A stretch of DNA of 50,242 nucleotides from Thermoguttaceae bacterium (GCA_017557195.1 JAFZAL010000080.1:1-50242); one strand, 5' to 3'; positions 1 through 8,367 are shown, numbered from the stretch's first letter. The notes: a model not told the origin generated them from the letters alone. Program-made: numbers and translations.

Positions 1-93
1 AATGCCGCGAGCGTACAGTTCCGTACCAGTCGCGCCGTCGAAAATAATCAGCTTATCTTTAATAACGTCGGTAATATTTTGCTGAGCCTTAAT
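1..93 (-). CDS. Homocysteine S-methyltransferase / methionine synthase N-terminus (partial)
   Basis: The window edge cuts this gene, leaving 31 codons from its N-terminus. The fragment ends in DGATGTELYARGI, which matches the start of the homocysteine S-methyltransferase domain (DGAMGTxLxxRG) of MetH and its relatives. These enzymes methylate homocysteine to methionine. The reading frame runs back to a TAA inside the upstream heptamer repeats without any ATG, GTG or TTG. The best placed start is therefore ATT at 91-93, or a CTG inside the fragment. The repeat array may have replaced the normal start. Family assignment is fairly safe; whether it is full MetH or a short methyltransferase cannot be told here. 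Confidence 0.55.
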   Translation of the reverse strand, partial: MKAQQNITDVIKDKLIIFDGATGTELYARGI

Positions 94-94
94 T

Positions 95-160
95 GGGGAG
101 TAGGGAATGGGGAGTAGGGATTAGGGAATGGGGAATAGGCAGGAGGCAGTAGGCAGTAGT
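95..160. repeat. Heptamer array, GGGGAGTA/GGGAATG grading into GGCAGTA
   Basis: A purine-rich array with a 7-base step: GGGAGTA and GGGAATG units followed by GGCAGTA units. It ends at TAGTGAAACGCTTCC. It directly abuts the upstream side of the minus-strand methyltransferase gene, so on that gene's strand it reads as pyrimidine-rich sequence. Confidence 0.8.
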
Positions 161-208
161 GAAACGCTTCCCACGTTTTGGCGCTTGCATTTAATAAAAC
201 GAGAAAAC

Positions 209-280
209 GCAAGCGACCAACGGGAGCGTTTTGGGGCAGACGCGCGGTAGCGCGGACTGGGAGCGGCGCCTCGCCGCCTC
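209..280 (-). repeat. Dispersed GC-rich repeat (modules C and B, reverse)
   Basis: Contains GCAAGCGACCAACGGGAGCG (209-228, module C) and a GC-rich block with GGGAGCGGCGCCTCGCCGCC (module B, 241-280). The same pair occurs in the other orientation at 8221-8293, twice at 32875-33144, and in interrupted form at 27822-27984. It contains the palindrome GGCGCC and codes for nothing recognisable. Confidence 0.8.
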
Positions 281-290
281 GCAACTAAAA

Positions 291-361
291 GTGGTAAGTA
301 GTTAGTGGTTAGTGAGAAGTACGCAAGCGCGCGTCAAACTTACCACTTACCACTTACCACT
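291..361. repeat. Inverted heptamer arms (GTGGTAA / TTACCAC) around a GC core
   Basis: Left arm 291-320 is built from GTGGTAAGTAGTTAGTGGTT-like heptads and right arm 338-361 from (ACTTACC)n. The arms are mutually complementary. The 17-base core between them is ACGCAAGCGCGCGTCAA. The transcript would fold into an imperfect long hairpin. Confidence 0.75.
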
Positions 362-476
362 CGCAACTTTTCTATATATTCTATTATATTCTATTCTATA
401 TTTAACTTTTGTCAAAGCCGTTTAATCCCGGAATAACAAAAAAACAAATTATTTTTTAAAAAAATCGAGAATCCCC

Positions 477-505
477 TTGAAATTTCTCCCGGAGGGAAGT
501 ATAAT
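477..505 (+). promoter_or_regulatory. Sigma70-type promoter for the MoxR gene
   Basis: TTGAAA (477-482), a 17-base spacer and TATAAT (500-505). The predicted transcript start near 512 lies upstream of the heptamer array at 529-630, which would put the array in the 5' leader. Confidence 0.6.
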
Positions 506-528
506 TTATAAAGATGTATAAAGATTTA

Positions 529-630
529 GGCAATAGGCAGTAGACAGTAGGCAGTAGTACGCGAAACGCCTCAAATAACTATTCCCTATTCCCAACTCCC
601 TATTTCCTGTTTCCTGTTCCCTACTCCCCA
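529..630 (+). repeat. Heptamer array with core, in the MoxR leader
   Basis: GGCAATA/GGCAGTA heptads (529-557), then the core TACGCGAAACGCCTCAAA (558-575), then pyrimidine heptads of the ATTCCCT/ACTCCCC type (579-630). The array ends 11 bases before the ATG at 642 and no Shine-Dalgarno lies between. Confidence 0.8.
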
Positions 631-641
631 GTCAAACTCCC

Positions 642-1610
642 ATGCCAGTTTCCGTACACGATTTACCGTCATTGGTTCAAAACTTTCAAGCTGATTTTAC
701 CAAGATTGAAACCGAGCTTTCCAAATACGTATTGGGTCAGCCGGAGGCGATTCGCTGCGCCTTGACCGCGCTTTTCTGCGGCGGACATATTCTGCTGGAA
801 GGCGCGCCGGGCGTCGGAAAGACTTGGCTGGCTCGCTGTCTGGGAGACGTCTTTGACGCTCACGCCAGCCGAATCCCGTTTACCCCCGACCTCATGCCGG
901 CGGATATTATCGGGTCGTACGTTATTATGGAAGAGCAGGGGAGACGAACCTTTGAATTCCAGCGCGGTCCGATTTTCGGGAATTTCATTCTCGCTGACCA
1001 GATCAACCGCGCCATGCCTAAGACGCAGTCCGCGCTGCTGGAAGCCATGGAGTCCGGACAGGTTACCGTTTCGACGGAATCTTTCAAAATGGAGTCACCG
1101 TTCATGGTCATGGCAACGCAAAACCCGCTGGAAATGGAAGGGACGTTCCCGCTGCCGGAATCGCAGGTGGACAGATTCTTCTATAAAATCAAAATGAACC
1201 TGCCCAACGAAGAGGGCATGCTCAAAATCGCCATGAACGCGACCAGTACAGAAAAGCTCAAGCCCGCCAAGGTCTGCGACGCCAACCGTCTGTCGAAGCT
1301 CAAGGAAATGGTTCGCGCCGTTACGATTTCCAGCGATCTGGTTGCCAGCATCGTCAAAGCGGCGGTTGCGACCAATCCGCAGTCGTCCAACTCCAAACAG
1401 ATCAAACAGTACGTCCGTTACGGCGTCGGTCCTCGAGGCGTTAATGCCGCCGTTATGGGAGCGAAGTTCAACGCCCTGGTTGAGGGGCGCGTTGACTGCA
1501 CAAAAGCCGACGTCAAAGCCGCCATCCTGCCGGCGTTCCGCCATCGAATTTTCCTCAATTACGAGGGCGTCGCCGAGATGATCAATACGGATACGTTGAT
1601 TGAGTACTGA
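642..1610 (+). CDS. MoxR-family AAA+ ATPase with altered Walker B
   Basis: A 322-residue protein, the usual size for cytoplasmic MoxR ATPases, which act as chaperone-like factors for assembly or cofactor insertion of partner proteins. Walker A is GAPGVGKT (54-61). The ADEINRA Walker B block reads LADQINRAMPKTQSALLEAM (117-136), so the catalytic glutamate is Gln120 (codon CAG). Sensor 1 follows in MATQNPLEMEGTFPLPES. MoxR genes normally sit beside a DUF58/VWA gene; the next gene here is a secreted secretin-N-like protein, so no usual partner is visible. The start follows pyrimidine heptads with no Shine-Dalgarno. Family is certain; the partner and the effect of E-to-Q are unknown. Confidence 0.93.
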   Translation: MPVSVHDLPSLVQNFQADFTKIETELSKYVLGQPEAIRCALTALFCGGHILLEGAPGVGKTWLARCLGDVFDAHASRIPFTPDLMPADIIGSYVIMEEQGRRTFEFQRGPIFGNFILADQINRAMPKTQSALLEAMESGQVTVSTESFKMESPFMVMATQNPLEMEGTFPLPESQVDRFFYKIKMNLPNEEGMLKIAMNATSTEKLKPAKVCDANRLSKLKEMVRAVTISSDLVASIVKAAVATNPQSSNSKQIKQYVRYGVGPRGVNAAVMGAKFNALVEGRVDCTKADVKAAILPAFRHRIFLNYEGVAEMINTDTLIEY

Positions 1611-1762
1611 GGCAATAGGCAGTAGGCAGTAGGCAATAGTTTTTTTGAGACGCTTGCGTACTGCTACTGTCTCTTGCCTAATACCCGCCCCCGTAGTTAG
1701 CTGTGATTTGCGAGAAAGCGCGAAGCGCTTCTCTACTGCCTACTGCCTATTGCCTACTGCCT
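1611..1762 (+). repeat. Intergenic element with perfect 22-bp inverted heptamer arms
   Basis: Directly after the MoxR stop, GGCAATA/GGCAGTA heptads (1611-1639) run into a T-tract and GAGACGCTTGCG. The exact reverse complement of 1611-1632 returns at 1733-1754 and the array ends at 1762, seven bases before the next ATG. The 22-base perfect inverted repeat encloses about 100 bases with smaller hairpins. Confidence 0.85.
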
Positions 1763-1769
1763 AATCCTC

Positions 1770-2525
1770 ATGAAACGCCTTTTCCTTCTGCCGATTCTGA
1801 TGGTTTTGTCCAGCGTTTGCTGGGCTGACAGCCGTTCTGAAAACGAGCCGTACGTCCCGTCTAATACAGAAAATCCGCCGACTGCGGCTCCCGCTCAGCC
1901 GAAGGCAAAGAGTTCCTTTATTCCTGATTTAAAGGGCGAGGAACTGAATGCGTATGGTAAACAATTGCTCAAAAAGTGGGCGAGAGTTCGCGATATGGGC
2001 GACGAAGACGCTTGTCGTCAGGCGGCGCGAGAGTATATCGGGACGATTTTAGCTATGGCTAAAGACGACAAAATGGACGTCAATTCCAAACGAATTTTAG
2101 ACGACCAGATCAAAACGCGCCTTCGTTCTCTCAAAGCGACGATTGGCGCGTATAACAAACAGCGGCGCATGGCGCGTCTGGCGGCGGAAAAAGAGGCGAA
2201 AAAGGCGGCTGGGATTCCGATTCGTCCGCAGTCGATTAAACCGCGTCAAAACAACAATCAAAATAACGACGGCATCCTGGCTCAACAGGGAGATTTCGCC
2301 AACATTCTCGGCGAAAACGCCAAAACGTCCAACTACGAAAAAGAGGGCGAGGAGCTTGTCGAACTGATTCAGAAAACCGTTTGCATTGACACGTGGGAAG
2401 TCAACGGCGGCAACGGCACGATTTATTATTATGGTCCAATGAAAGCCATGGTTGTCAACCAGACGGCTGAAGTCCACGAAGAAATCTCGGCGGTTTTAGA
2501 ACAGCTTCGTCGGGCGGGGAACTGA
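1770..2525 (+). CDS. Secreted protein with secretin-N-like C-terminus
   Basis: A 251-residue protein. It has an N-terminal signal peptide (residues 1-20, cleavage likely after CWA), a Pro/Ala linker, a charged helical middle (about 60-165) and a C-terminal segment with DTWEVNGG...IYYYGPMKAMVVNQ (about 205-250). That last pattern, a tryptophan motif followed by strand and helix, resembles the short secretin-N-like domain common in planctomycete secreted proteins (D-T-W-x-x-x-G-G...). It may bind other envelope proteins, but no function is established. The start is the first ATG after a heptamer array and has no Shine-Dalgarno. Confidence 0.7.
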   Translation: MKRLFLLPILMVLSSVCWADSRSENEPYVPSNTENPPTAAPAQPKAKSSFIPDLKGEELNAYGKQLLKKWARVRDMGDEDACRQAAREYIGTILAMAKDDKMDVNSKRILDDQIKTRLRSLKATIGAYNKQRRMARLAAEKEAKKAAGIPIRPQSIKPRQNNNQNNDGILAQQGDFANILGENAKTSNYEKEGEELVELIQKTVCIDTWEVNGGNGTIYYYGPMKAMVVNQTAEVHEEISAVLEQLRRAGN

Positions 2526-2529
2526 TTGA

Positions 2530-2691
2530 GGCAGTAGGCAATAGGCAGTAGGCAATAGTAATTCGCCTTCGGCGATTTTACAACTCCTCACTTCTAACTT
2601 CAGACTACAAGACGGGTTTAGTCAATAGACAAAAAATAGGCAGTAGTACGAGAAACGTCTCAAACTACTGCCTACTGCCTCTTGCCTATTT
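2530..2691. repeat. Heptamer arrays between convergent genes, with core hairpin
   Basis: GGCAGTA/GGCAATA heptads at 2530-2558 follow the plus-strand stop. A compact hairpin lies at 2637-2674: TAGGCAGTAG, the 18-base core TACGAGAAACGTCTCAAA, then the exact complement CTACTGCCTA. Heptads continue to 2691 at the stop of the minus-strand gene. Both genes thus have purine-rich heptads just after their stop on their own coding strand. Confidence 0.8.
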
Positions 2692-2692
2692 A

Positions 2693-3631
2693 CTATTTCT
2701 TGGCCTTTGTTGTTTTAGCTCTTTTGACCGCTTTGGCGGCTTTGGCGTTTTCTGCTTTCAGATCGCAGAACAGTTCGTAAGCCTGATTCGGAGTGGCGTT
2801 TTCGTGAACGACGCTGCGAATCGCCTTGATCATGGCAATCGGGTCTTCGGACTGGAAGACGTTTCGACCCATGTCGACGCCGGCGGCGCCTTGCTGAATC
2901 GCCTTGTACGCCATCGTCAGAGCGTCCTTTTCAGGCAGCTTCTTTCCACCGGCGATAACAATCGGAACCGGGCAGCCGGCTGCGACGTCTTCAAAACCGT
3001 CTTCGACGAAGTAGGTTTTGACCAGATGTCCGCCGAGTTCGGCAATGATACGAGTTGCCAAACCGAAGTAGCGCTTGTCGCGAGCCATGTTCTTTCCAAC
3101 CGCGGTAACGCCGAGCACCGGAATGCCGTACTTGTTGCCCAGGTCAACCAGCTTGACGAAGTTTTCGATGTTGTTGCGTTCGTTGTCCGAACCGATGCAG
3201 ACCTGAACCGCCATGCAGGTTACGTTCATGCGGATAACTTCTTCGATGTCGACGCCGATGCATTCGTTGACGAAAACGTTTTCATCGAGAATGGTCGTGC
3301 CGGCAGAACAGCGCATCGCAACGGCTTTGTCACAATCGCTGGGAATGCAGGAACGAAGAGCGCCGCGGGCGCACATGAGACAATCGGCGTAGGGCGCCAG
3401 CGGGGCGATGGTAACGTCAAGACGTTCCAGACCGGTGGTCGGACCGTAGGCGTAGCCATGGTCAAACGCCAGCATGACGGTGTGACCGGACTTGGGATTG
3501 AACATTCGGGACAGTCGAGACTGCATGCCCCAATCGTACTGATCCAGTCCCTTCAGAAAGAAACTGTGTTTTGCGGCTGGAATGTCGGTGTAAAAATTCT
3601 TTTCTTTGGTACTGGTGTCTGCTCCTGGCAT
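2693..3631 (-). CDS. lsrF: LsrF-type 3-hydroxy-5-phosphonooxypentane-2,4-dione thiolase
   Basis: A 312-residue class I aldolase-fold protein. Recalled from memory, it follows E. coli LsrF closely: [24 protein letters not shown] (His58) and [10 protein letters not shown]. Further on are [10 protein letters not shown] with the presumed Schiff-base Lys205, AGGKKLPE, and [14 protein letters not shown]. LsrF transfers an acetyl group from the phosphorylated AI-2 breakdown product to CoA in the cytoplasm. No other lsr gene lies in the window. The C-terminus carries an extra Lys/Ala-rich tail (about 290-312) absent from the E. coli protein. The ATG at 3631 has GGAG seven bases upstream. A related DhnA/FbaB-type fructose-bisphosphate aldolase is the alternative. 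Confidence 0.8.
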   Translation of the reverse strand: MPGADTSTKEKNFYTDIPAAKHSFFLKGLDQYDWGMQSRLSRMFNPKSGHTVMLAFDHGYAYGPTTGLERLDVTIAPLAPYADCLMCARGALRSCIPSDCDKAVAMRCSAGTTILDENVFVNECIGVDIEEVIRMNVTCMAVQVCIGSDNERNNIENFVKLVDLGNKYGIPVLGVTAVGKNMARDKRYFGLATRIIAELGGHLVKTYFVEDGFEDVAAGCPVPIVIAGGKKLPEKDALTMAYKAIQQGAAGVDMGRNVFQSEDPIAMIKAIRSVVHENATPNQAYELFCDLKAENAKAAKAVKRAKTTKAKK

Positions 3632-3725
3632 AATTCAACTCCGTAAATTAAGGGTTAATTTGTATTTCAATAAACGACGATTAAGCGTAGACTTTTCGTC
3701 TTGTAAATCGTCAACAATTACTATT

Positions 3726-3753
3726 ATTATACAAGAACGATTTTTATTGTCAA
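3726..3753 (-). promoter_or_regulatory. Sigma70-type promoter for lsrF
   Basis: On the minus strand, TTGACA (3753-3748), a 16-base spacer and TATAAT (3731-3726). It is a near-consensus promoter about 95 bases upstream of the lsrF ATG. Confidence 0.7.
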
Positions 3754-3820
3754 TTAGCCCACAGCGCGTTTTAAAAACGGAGGGTGGAAATAATTACTTC
3801 CGCACAAACCGCCAGCTAAA

Positions 3821-3850
3821 GAACCCGCGGTTCGGATGAACCGCAGGTTC
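3821..3850 (-). terminator. Hairpin downstream of the TIR-NACHT gene
   Basis: A 13-position stem with one mismatch (GAACC-GCGGTTC against GAACCGC-GGTTC) and a GGAT loop, 18 bases beyond the stop. No clear T-run follows, so termination is plausible but not shown. Confidence 0.45.
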
Positions 3851-3868
3851 GACAACGTTTGACGATTT

Positions 3869-6800
3869 CTATTCCGTTTTAGAATCTTCCATTCCCTTCG
3901 ATTCTGGAACGTACGTAACCAACTTGGACTCGTTGATTTCTCCAGCGAGTAACTGATGAGCCTGCTCAAACGATACGCTCATATGATTCCCATAGTTGAG
4001 CTGAAGGAATTCGAGGTCAAATCCATTATCTCCATACCAAATCCGTCCATCGCCTACAAAAAAGGAACGACATGATGGGCTATTCCATCGAGTAATCGGC
4101 TTGAAATCATGCTGGAGTTCAATGCCCCAATTGGTTTGTTTTGCATAAAACCTTTCATGGACTCGTTCCTTATGGAACAATGCAAAATAGGAATCAAAGT
4201 GAGGTTTTTGAGGATTAATTACTTCTTTCAATTTTCCATCAGGCGTCCAAAGACGTATTGTTTTGTTCAAATCCAATGAGAGAATGTTGCCAGAGGATAA
4301 TTCTATTACATTGACAACATAGTCATGTCCCCATAGTTTTGTTTTGTAAGCGCCGTTAGACGCCAAAAGATTCAAATATCCCTTATACCATAAGAGAATA
4401 TCGCCGGAGCTAAGTACTAAATAAACTTTATTCTTCTTTTTTTCCCTTTTCCGGCTTTCCTTTAATACTCTGTCATGAGAATCATAATTAAAAGATTTTT
4501 CTTGGTGAATGAGATTATCGTTGGTGTTGTTTTTTATACTACCATCGACAATATCCGCACTGCTATCCATAATCAATTTGCTAGTTCCGTCAGGCGAACA
4601 AAGACGAAAATCTCTATCATAACTCCATGAGAGATTGTCACTAGAACGTGGTTCTGTGGTTCCTTCGATGTAACTTTTAGGTTCATCAAGAATTGATTTG
4701 AAAGTTCCATTTAGAGTCCAAATACGCAAAGTTTCATCTCCACTCCATGAGAGAATGTCGCCGTTATGAAGTTCTATAGCGCCGTTAACTTCGGCTAGAT
4801 GCCCATCCAGAACTGCTATGCATTTTCCATCAGGAGACCAAAGACGTAATATTTTTTCTTCGCTCCATGAGAGAATATTTCCAGAGTGAAGCTCAATAGC
4901 ACCATTGATCTTAAAAGTATTGCCAGCCAGAGTAGATATTAGCATTCCATCTTGAGACCAAAGGTACATGGTGTAATCTCTACTCCACGAAAGTATGTTG
5001 CCGGATCGAAGCTCTATAGCCCTCATGACAAGGTCTTTATGTCCTTTCATAATCGCTTTGCAAGTTCCATCCAAAGACGTAATTTGTAAGGTATCTCCTC
5101 CCCATGAGAGGATGTCGCCAGAACAAAGTTCAATTGCTCCACAGACACTACTAGTATATCCTTCAAAGACAGCTTTACATCTCCCGTCTGGAGACCAGAG
5201 ACGCATGGTTTTATCTTTAGCCCACGAGAGGATATCTCTGGAATGGAGCTCTAGGACGCCACTGACCCATTTTGTATGTCCTTTAAAAAATGTTTTATGT
5301 TTTCCATCTATAGACCATAGACTAAAAGTTTTATTATTACTCCACGAAAGAATGTTATCTGAGAATAGCGCAATGGCTCCTGCGATTCTTCGATCAGATT
5401 CAATAATTGCTTTACATATTCCATCTTGAGACCAGAGCCGATAGGAATGACAACTGTTCCAAGAGAGAATGTCGCCAGAGCGAAGTTCTATGGCGCCTTT
5501 AATAATGCATGTATGACCTTCTAAAACCGCTTTGCAAACGCCCGTTTCAAGATCCCAGATGCGAAGGTTACGATCGTCTGTTCCCCATGACAATACATCG
5601 CCGTTGGAAAGAAGTTTTACGTGATGGCCAGCGTTCTCCATAACCAGTTTACATGGGTTAGGCTGATATTCTTTGGGACGGTTGACTTTATTGAGCCAGA
5701 ACCAGTCGCAGGGAGAATCGCCTGTTTCCGGATTAAGCCACTGTTCAGCCGCTTGCGTTACAGGACAATCGTCGGCGACTTCGGTTGTAATCTGCAAAAT
5801 AATCTTGAAAGCGGGATTGTCTTCGCTGTTACGGCGCAAAAAGTGCGTATTGCTGCAAATGACGTCAAAATAGGCGTCGCTGTCTTTTGAAACTCCTTTT
5901 AGAGCGTGTCGGAAAAGGATGTAGTCCAGCAAAACGCGTTCCACGTTTCCGTATCGCAGCCGCTTCATCAAAAATGCGAAATCGGACAAGACCGACGCTG
6001 CTTCTTTTGTTATGTTCGCGTTCATCAAATGCGACGGCAGCCAGTTTAAAAAGTACCGTTGAACGATATCCGGCTTTTCATCTGTCCTTGTCATCCATTG
6101 CAAGGCGCCGGATTTGTACTGTTCCAGCCCGCGATTGGCAAAATCTTCTTTTGCTTCGTCGGGATAGACGTAGTAATCCCCCGAACAGTCTTGGTCAAAG
6201 CAGTAGTCAATAACGCTTTTGTGGAATGGAACGACTGTGTCTTCGTCAGTTGAACCGGACTGAATAAAGAACGTACCCAGCGCTTTGAGTCGTTTGTCGA
6301 ATTCTGAACTGCGGCTGATTCCCAAGCAGTATTTCAAAACGGCTCGCGAGATTGGTTCGCACGACGTTAAAATAAAGCCCAGCATGGGGCGAACTTCATT
6401 TTCATAATCGTCTAAATCTTTGCCGAAAAGACGGTCAAACTGTTTATGAATGTACCCAATAACGCCGCTGGGCAAGTCGCGAATGTCGTCGATTGTAAAC
6501 GAGTTTTTCTTTAAATCGCGAAAGACCATTTCCGGATACAGGAACGTTCCCTCGGATTTTTCCTGAAGGGCGTTAACCAACTCTTCCGAAACGGTTATGT
6601 TCATTCCATTGAACTCGTTGAGAATATAATCTCGAACGTCGCCGACGTTTTCTTCTTCCGAAAAATCGATGGGCGTAAACTGAGAGAAGTTCCGATTAAC
6701 GACGTTGTCTTTATCTCGGGACGTGATAAAGAAACTGATCCACGGCGGGAGTCTGTCAAGATTCTGGCTGATAAGCTCTGTGATTTCGTTGCGGTTGCTC

Positions 6801-7882
6801 TCCGTCGCTTCGTCCAGAGCGTCTACCAGAATCCATTGAGTTGCCCGTCCCCCGTCGATTTCGTCTGACAACAAATCAACAACTAGCGTTTTAAACAGCG
6901 TATGCGGGTCGTCTGCCAGCCGGTTAAGCTCGTCTGGATTCTCTTTGAGATAGTTCAGCAGCTTTTTCCGATACGCAGAGTTTGCCTGTGCCAGCTGATA
7001 CGCAACGGATTTAACGAACGTAGTCGGGTCAAGCGATACCCTTTGATTGTATACGATAAAATACGCAGCGCTGATTGCGTAATAGTATCGATAAAGCAGT
7101 TCCGCGGCAAATCGGCTCTTTCCGAATCCGGGACCTTTTTTGAGCCACAAAACGCGGTCGGATTCTACTCTGACAGCCTGACCGCTTTGAGCGATTTTCC
7201 CTTCAAAGAGCTTGAAAAGCGATTCACGCCCGCAGAATTTATGAACTGTTTTGTTCTCGAATTCTTTAGTCTTTTCATTATAAAGGGTCTGTACGCCGCG
7301 GTCAAGCTGCCGCAGACGGTCGTTCATGTTCCACGGTTTGAGAAGTTTCTTCAGTTCAACCATCTCTTCGCCGAATCGCCAAACGTCCTTGTCTTCCAGG
7401 GCTTTGGCAAGCTCTTCCAGATTTTGGTCAAGCCAGGCTTCGTCGATGCTGTCTTCTGTCCAATGCGAACGCCAGTCCATAAACCGCGTAAACAACTGAC
7501 GGTTGAGCAGATACGCCGGATATTCGGAATCTTCCAACGCTTCCAGCTTGACAGGGAACATGTTCCCCCCGCGAACGCCCAACGCAATGGAGATTTCGTC
7601 TCGACAAACGCCGTTGGGCTTCATCGCCTTGCGAGACAGACAAATCAAAGCGACGTCCGACCACTCGACGCCGTCATAAATTGCCTTTCGCCAGTCTGAA
7701 CCTTCTTTGATTTTCTCTCTGTCCAGCCAGACTTCATGACCGCGGCTTTCCAGATACGCCTTGATTTTACGAACAACGCTTTCGTTGTTTGGATTTGGAT
7801 ACGGATTCCCGTTTTCGTCCAGCGCGTCGATTTCGTGTCCGTAACTGATAAAGATTTTCAACGGTTTTGCTGCTTTGTCCAT
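3869..7882 (-). CDS. TIR-NACHT-WD40 STAND-type NTPase
   Basis: A 1337-residue cytoplasmic signalling protein. Residues 1-130 form a TIR domain: KIFISYGHE at the start, EGSDWRKAIYDG, and Glu96 in VCRDEI as the candidate NADase residue. A NACHT-type NTPase follows with P-loop GPGFGKS (250-256), Walker B ILVDALDEAT (351-360) and FFITSRD. From about residue 750 come at least eleven WD40-like blades of about 40 residues, each with an ILSW...LWSPDG-like core. Such proteins sense a ligand with the repeats and trigger the TIR effector; bacterial relatives act in antiphage defence. That role is inference here. The repeat half is visibly A+T-richer than its neighbours. The ATG at 7882 starts directly before the TIR domain; a TTG at 7933 is the alternative. 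Confidence 0.9.
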   Translation of the reverse strand: MDKAAKPLKIFISYGHEIDALDENGNPYPNPNNESVVRKIKAYLESRGHEVWLDREKIKEGSDWRKAIYDGVEWSDVALICLSRKAMKPNGVCRDEISIALGVRGGNMFPVKLEALEDSEYPAYLLNRQLFTRFMDWRSHWTEDSIDEAWLDQNLEELAKALEDKDVWRFGEEMVELKKLLKPWNMNDRLRQLDRGVQTLYNEKTKEFENKTVHKFCGRESLFKLFEGKIAQSGQAVRVESDRVLWLKKGPGFGKSRFAAELLYRYYYAISAAYFIVYNQRVSLDPTTFVKSVAYQLAQANSAYRKKLLNYLKENPDELNRLADDPHTLFKTLVVDLLSDEIDGGRATQWILVDALDEATESNRNEITELISQNLDRLPPWISFFITSRDKDNVVNRNFSQFTPIDFSEEENVGDVRDYILNEFNGMNITVSEELVNALQEKSEGTFLYPEMVFRDLKKNSFTIDDIRDLPSGVIGYIHKQFDRLFGKDLDDYENEVRPMLGFILTSCEPISRAVLKYCLGISRSSEFDKRLKALGTFFIQSGSTDEDTVVPFHKSVIDYCFDQDCSGDYYVYPDEAKEDFANRGLEQYKSGALQWMTRTDEKPDIVQRYFLNWLPSHLMNANITKEAASVLSDFAFLMKRLRYGNVERVLLDYILFRHALKGVSKDSDAYFDVICSNTHFLRRNSEDNPAFKIILQITTEVADDCPVTQAAEQWLNPETGDSPCDWFWLNKVNRPKEYQPNPCKLVMENAGHHVKLLSNGDVLSWGTDDRNLRIWDLETGVCKAVLEGHTCIIKGAIELRSGDILSWNSCHSYRLWSQDGICKAIIESDRRIAGAIALFSDNILSWSNNKTFSLWSIDGKHKTFFKGHTKWVSGVLELHSRDILSWAKDKTMRLWSPDGRCKAVFEGYTSSVCGAIELCSGDILSWGGDTLQITSLDGTCKAIMKGHKDLVMRAIELRSGNILSWSRDYTMYLWSQDGMLISTLAGNTFKINGAIELHSGNILSWSEEKILRLWSPDGKCIAVLDGHLAEVNGAIELHNGDILSWSGDETLRIWTLNGTFKSILDEPKSYIEGTTEPRSSDNLSWSYDRDFRLCSPDGTSKLIMDSSADIVDGSIKNNTNDNLIHQEKSFNYDSHDRVLKESRKREKKKNKVYLVLSSGDILLWYKGYLNLLASNGAYKTKLWGHDYVVNVIELSSGNILSLDLNKTIRLWTPDGKLKEVINPQKPHFDSYFALFHKERVHERFYAKQTNWGIELQHDFKPITRWNSPSCRSFFVGDGRIWYGDNGFDLEFLQLNYGNHMSVSFEQAHQLLAGEINESKLVTYVPESKGMEDSKTE
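4180..5640 (-). repeat. Tandem WD40-blade coding repeats
   Basis: About 11 units of roughly 120 bases encode blades such as GAIELHSGNILSW and LRLWSPDGKC. Neighbouring blades share long identical stretches (GAIEL.SG.ILSW), which suggests recent duplication. One block near 4440-4570 is degenerate and rich in Asn/Lys/Ser. Confidence 0.75.
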
Positions 7883-7940
7883 GATGACGTTGTTTGTAAA
7901 AAGTTGGGGAAACAGGGAATACTTGGCTTTCAAAAATCTG

Positions 7941-7968
7941 ATTATAATTGACTATATAATATAAACAA
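7941..7968 (-). promoter_or_regulatory. Possible promoter for the TIR-NACHT gene
   Basis: On the minus strand, TTGTTT (7968-7963), a 16-base spacer and TATAAT (7946-7941). The -35 is weak. The rest of the 485-base gap to 8367 holds the response-regulator promoter and a repeat but no convincing gene. Confidence 0.35.
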
Positions 7969-8177
7969 GTCAATTACAAGGGGGACGCGTCTAAAAGGGA
8001 AAGATAATATCCGTTTTTATTCGCTGGATAATATCTACTGATAAAATCCAATATTGTCATCCTTTATTCTTACTATAACGAAAAAATTGTGAGGCGGTAA
8101 CAGAATAAGCTCTTTTATCATTGATTGTTCAGTCTGTTAAAAATTGAACTTTGCCATTGAGATTTTTCCTGCCCTTC

Positions 8178-8206
8178 TTGACAAAGACGCCGTTTTCTAT
8201 TAAAAT
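8178..8206 (+). promoter_or_regulatory. Sigma70-type promoter for the response regulator
   Basis: TTGACA (8178-8183), a 17-base spacer and TAAAAT (8201-8206). The repeat block at 8221-8330 lies between it and the start codon, so it would be transcribed as leader. Confidence 0.6.
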
Positions 8207-8220
8207 AGGGACAAAATGTG

Positions 8221-8330
8221 AGGCGGCGAGGCGCCGCTCCCAGTCCGCGCTACCGCGCGAAACGTATTATAATCGCTCCCGTTGGTCGCTTGCGTTTCAC
8301 TACTGCCTACTGCCTCTTGCCTACTGCCTA
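8221..8330 (+). repeat. Composite repeat: modules B, C and GGCAGTA heptads
   Basis: The GC-rich module B (8221-8259), module C (CGCTCCCGTTGGTCGCTTGC, 8274-8293) and pyrimidine heptads CTACTGC/CTCTTGC (8300-8330). This is the reverse of the 95-280 arrangement, which shows that the modules travel together. Confidence 0.8.
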
Positions 8331-8367
8331 AATTCCCTCGCATTGTTCAAAGATATATAATATTGAC

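Noticed and set aside
2804..3646. 280-codon open frame opposite lsrF
   Set aside because: It is antisense to a gene with clear family motifs, has no recognisable domain and arises from codon bias on the other strand.
6902..7699. 265-codon open frame opposite the TIR-NACHT gene
   Set aside because: Antisense to the P-loop and TIR coding region; no domain of its own.
7883..7933. TTG start at 7933 for the TIR-NACHT protein
   Set aside because: The extra 17 residues lie before the TIR fold and have no Shine-Dalgarno; the ATG at 7882 starts directly at the domain.
8151..8360. Open frame of 69 codons before the response regulator
   Set aside because: It consists largely of the dispersed repeat (modules B, C and heptads) that recurs at non-coding sites.
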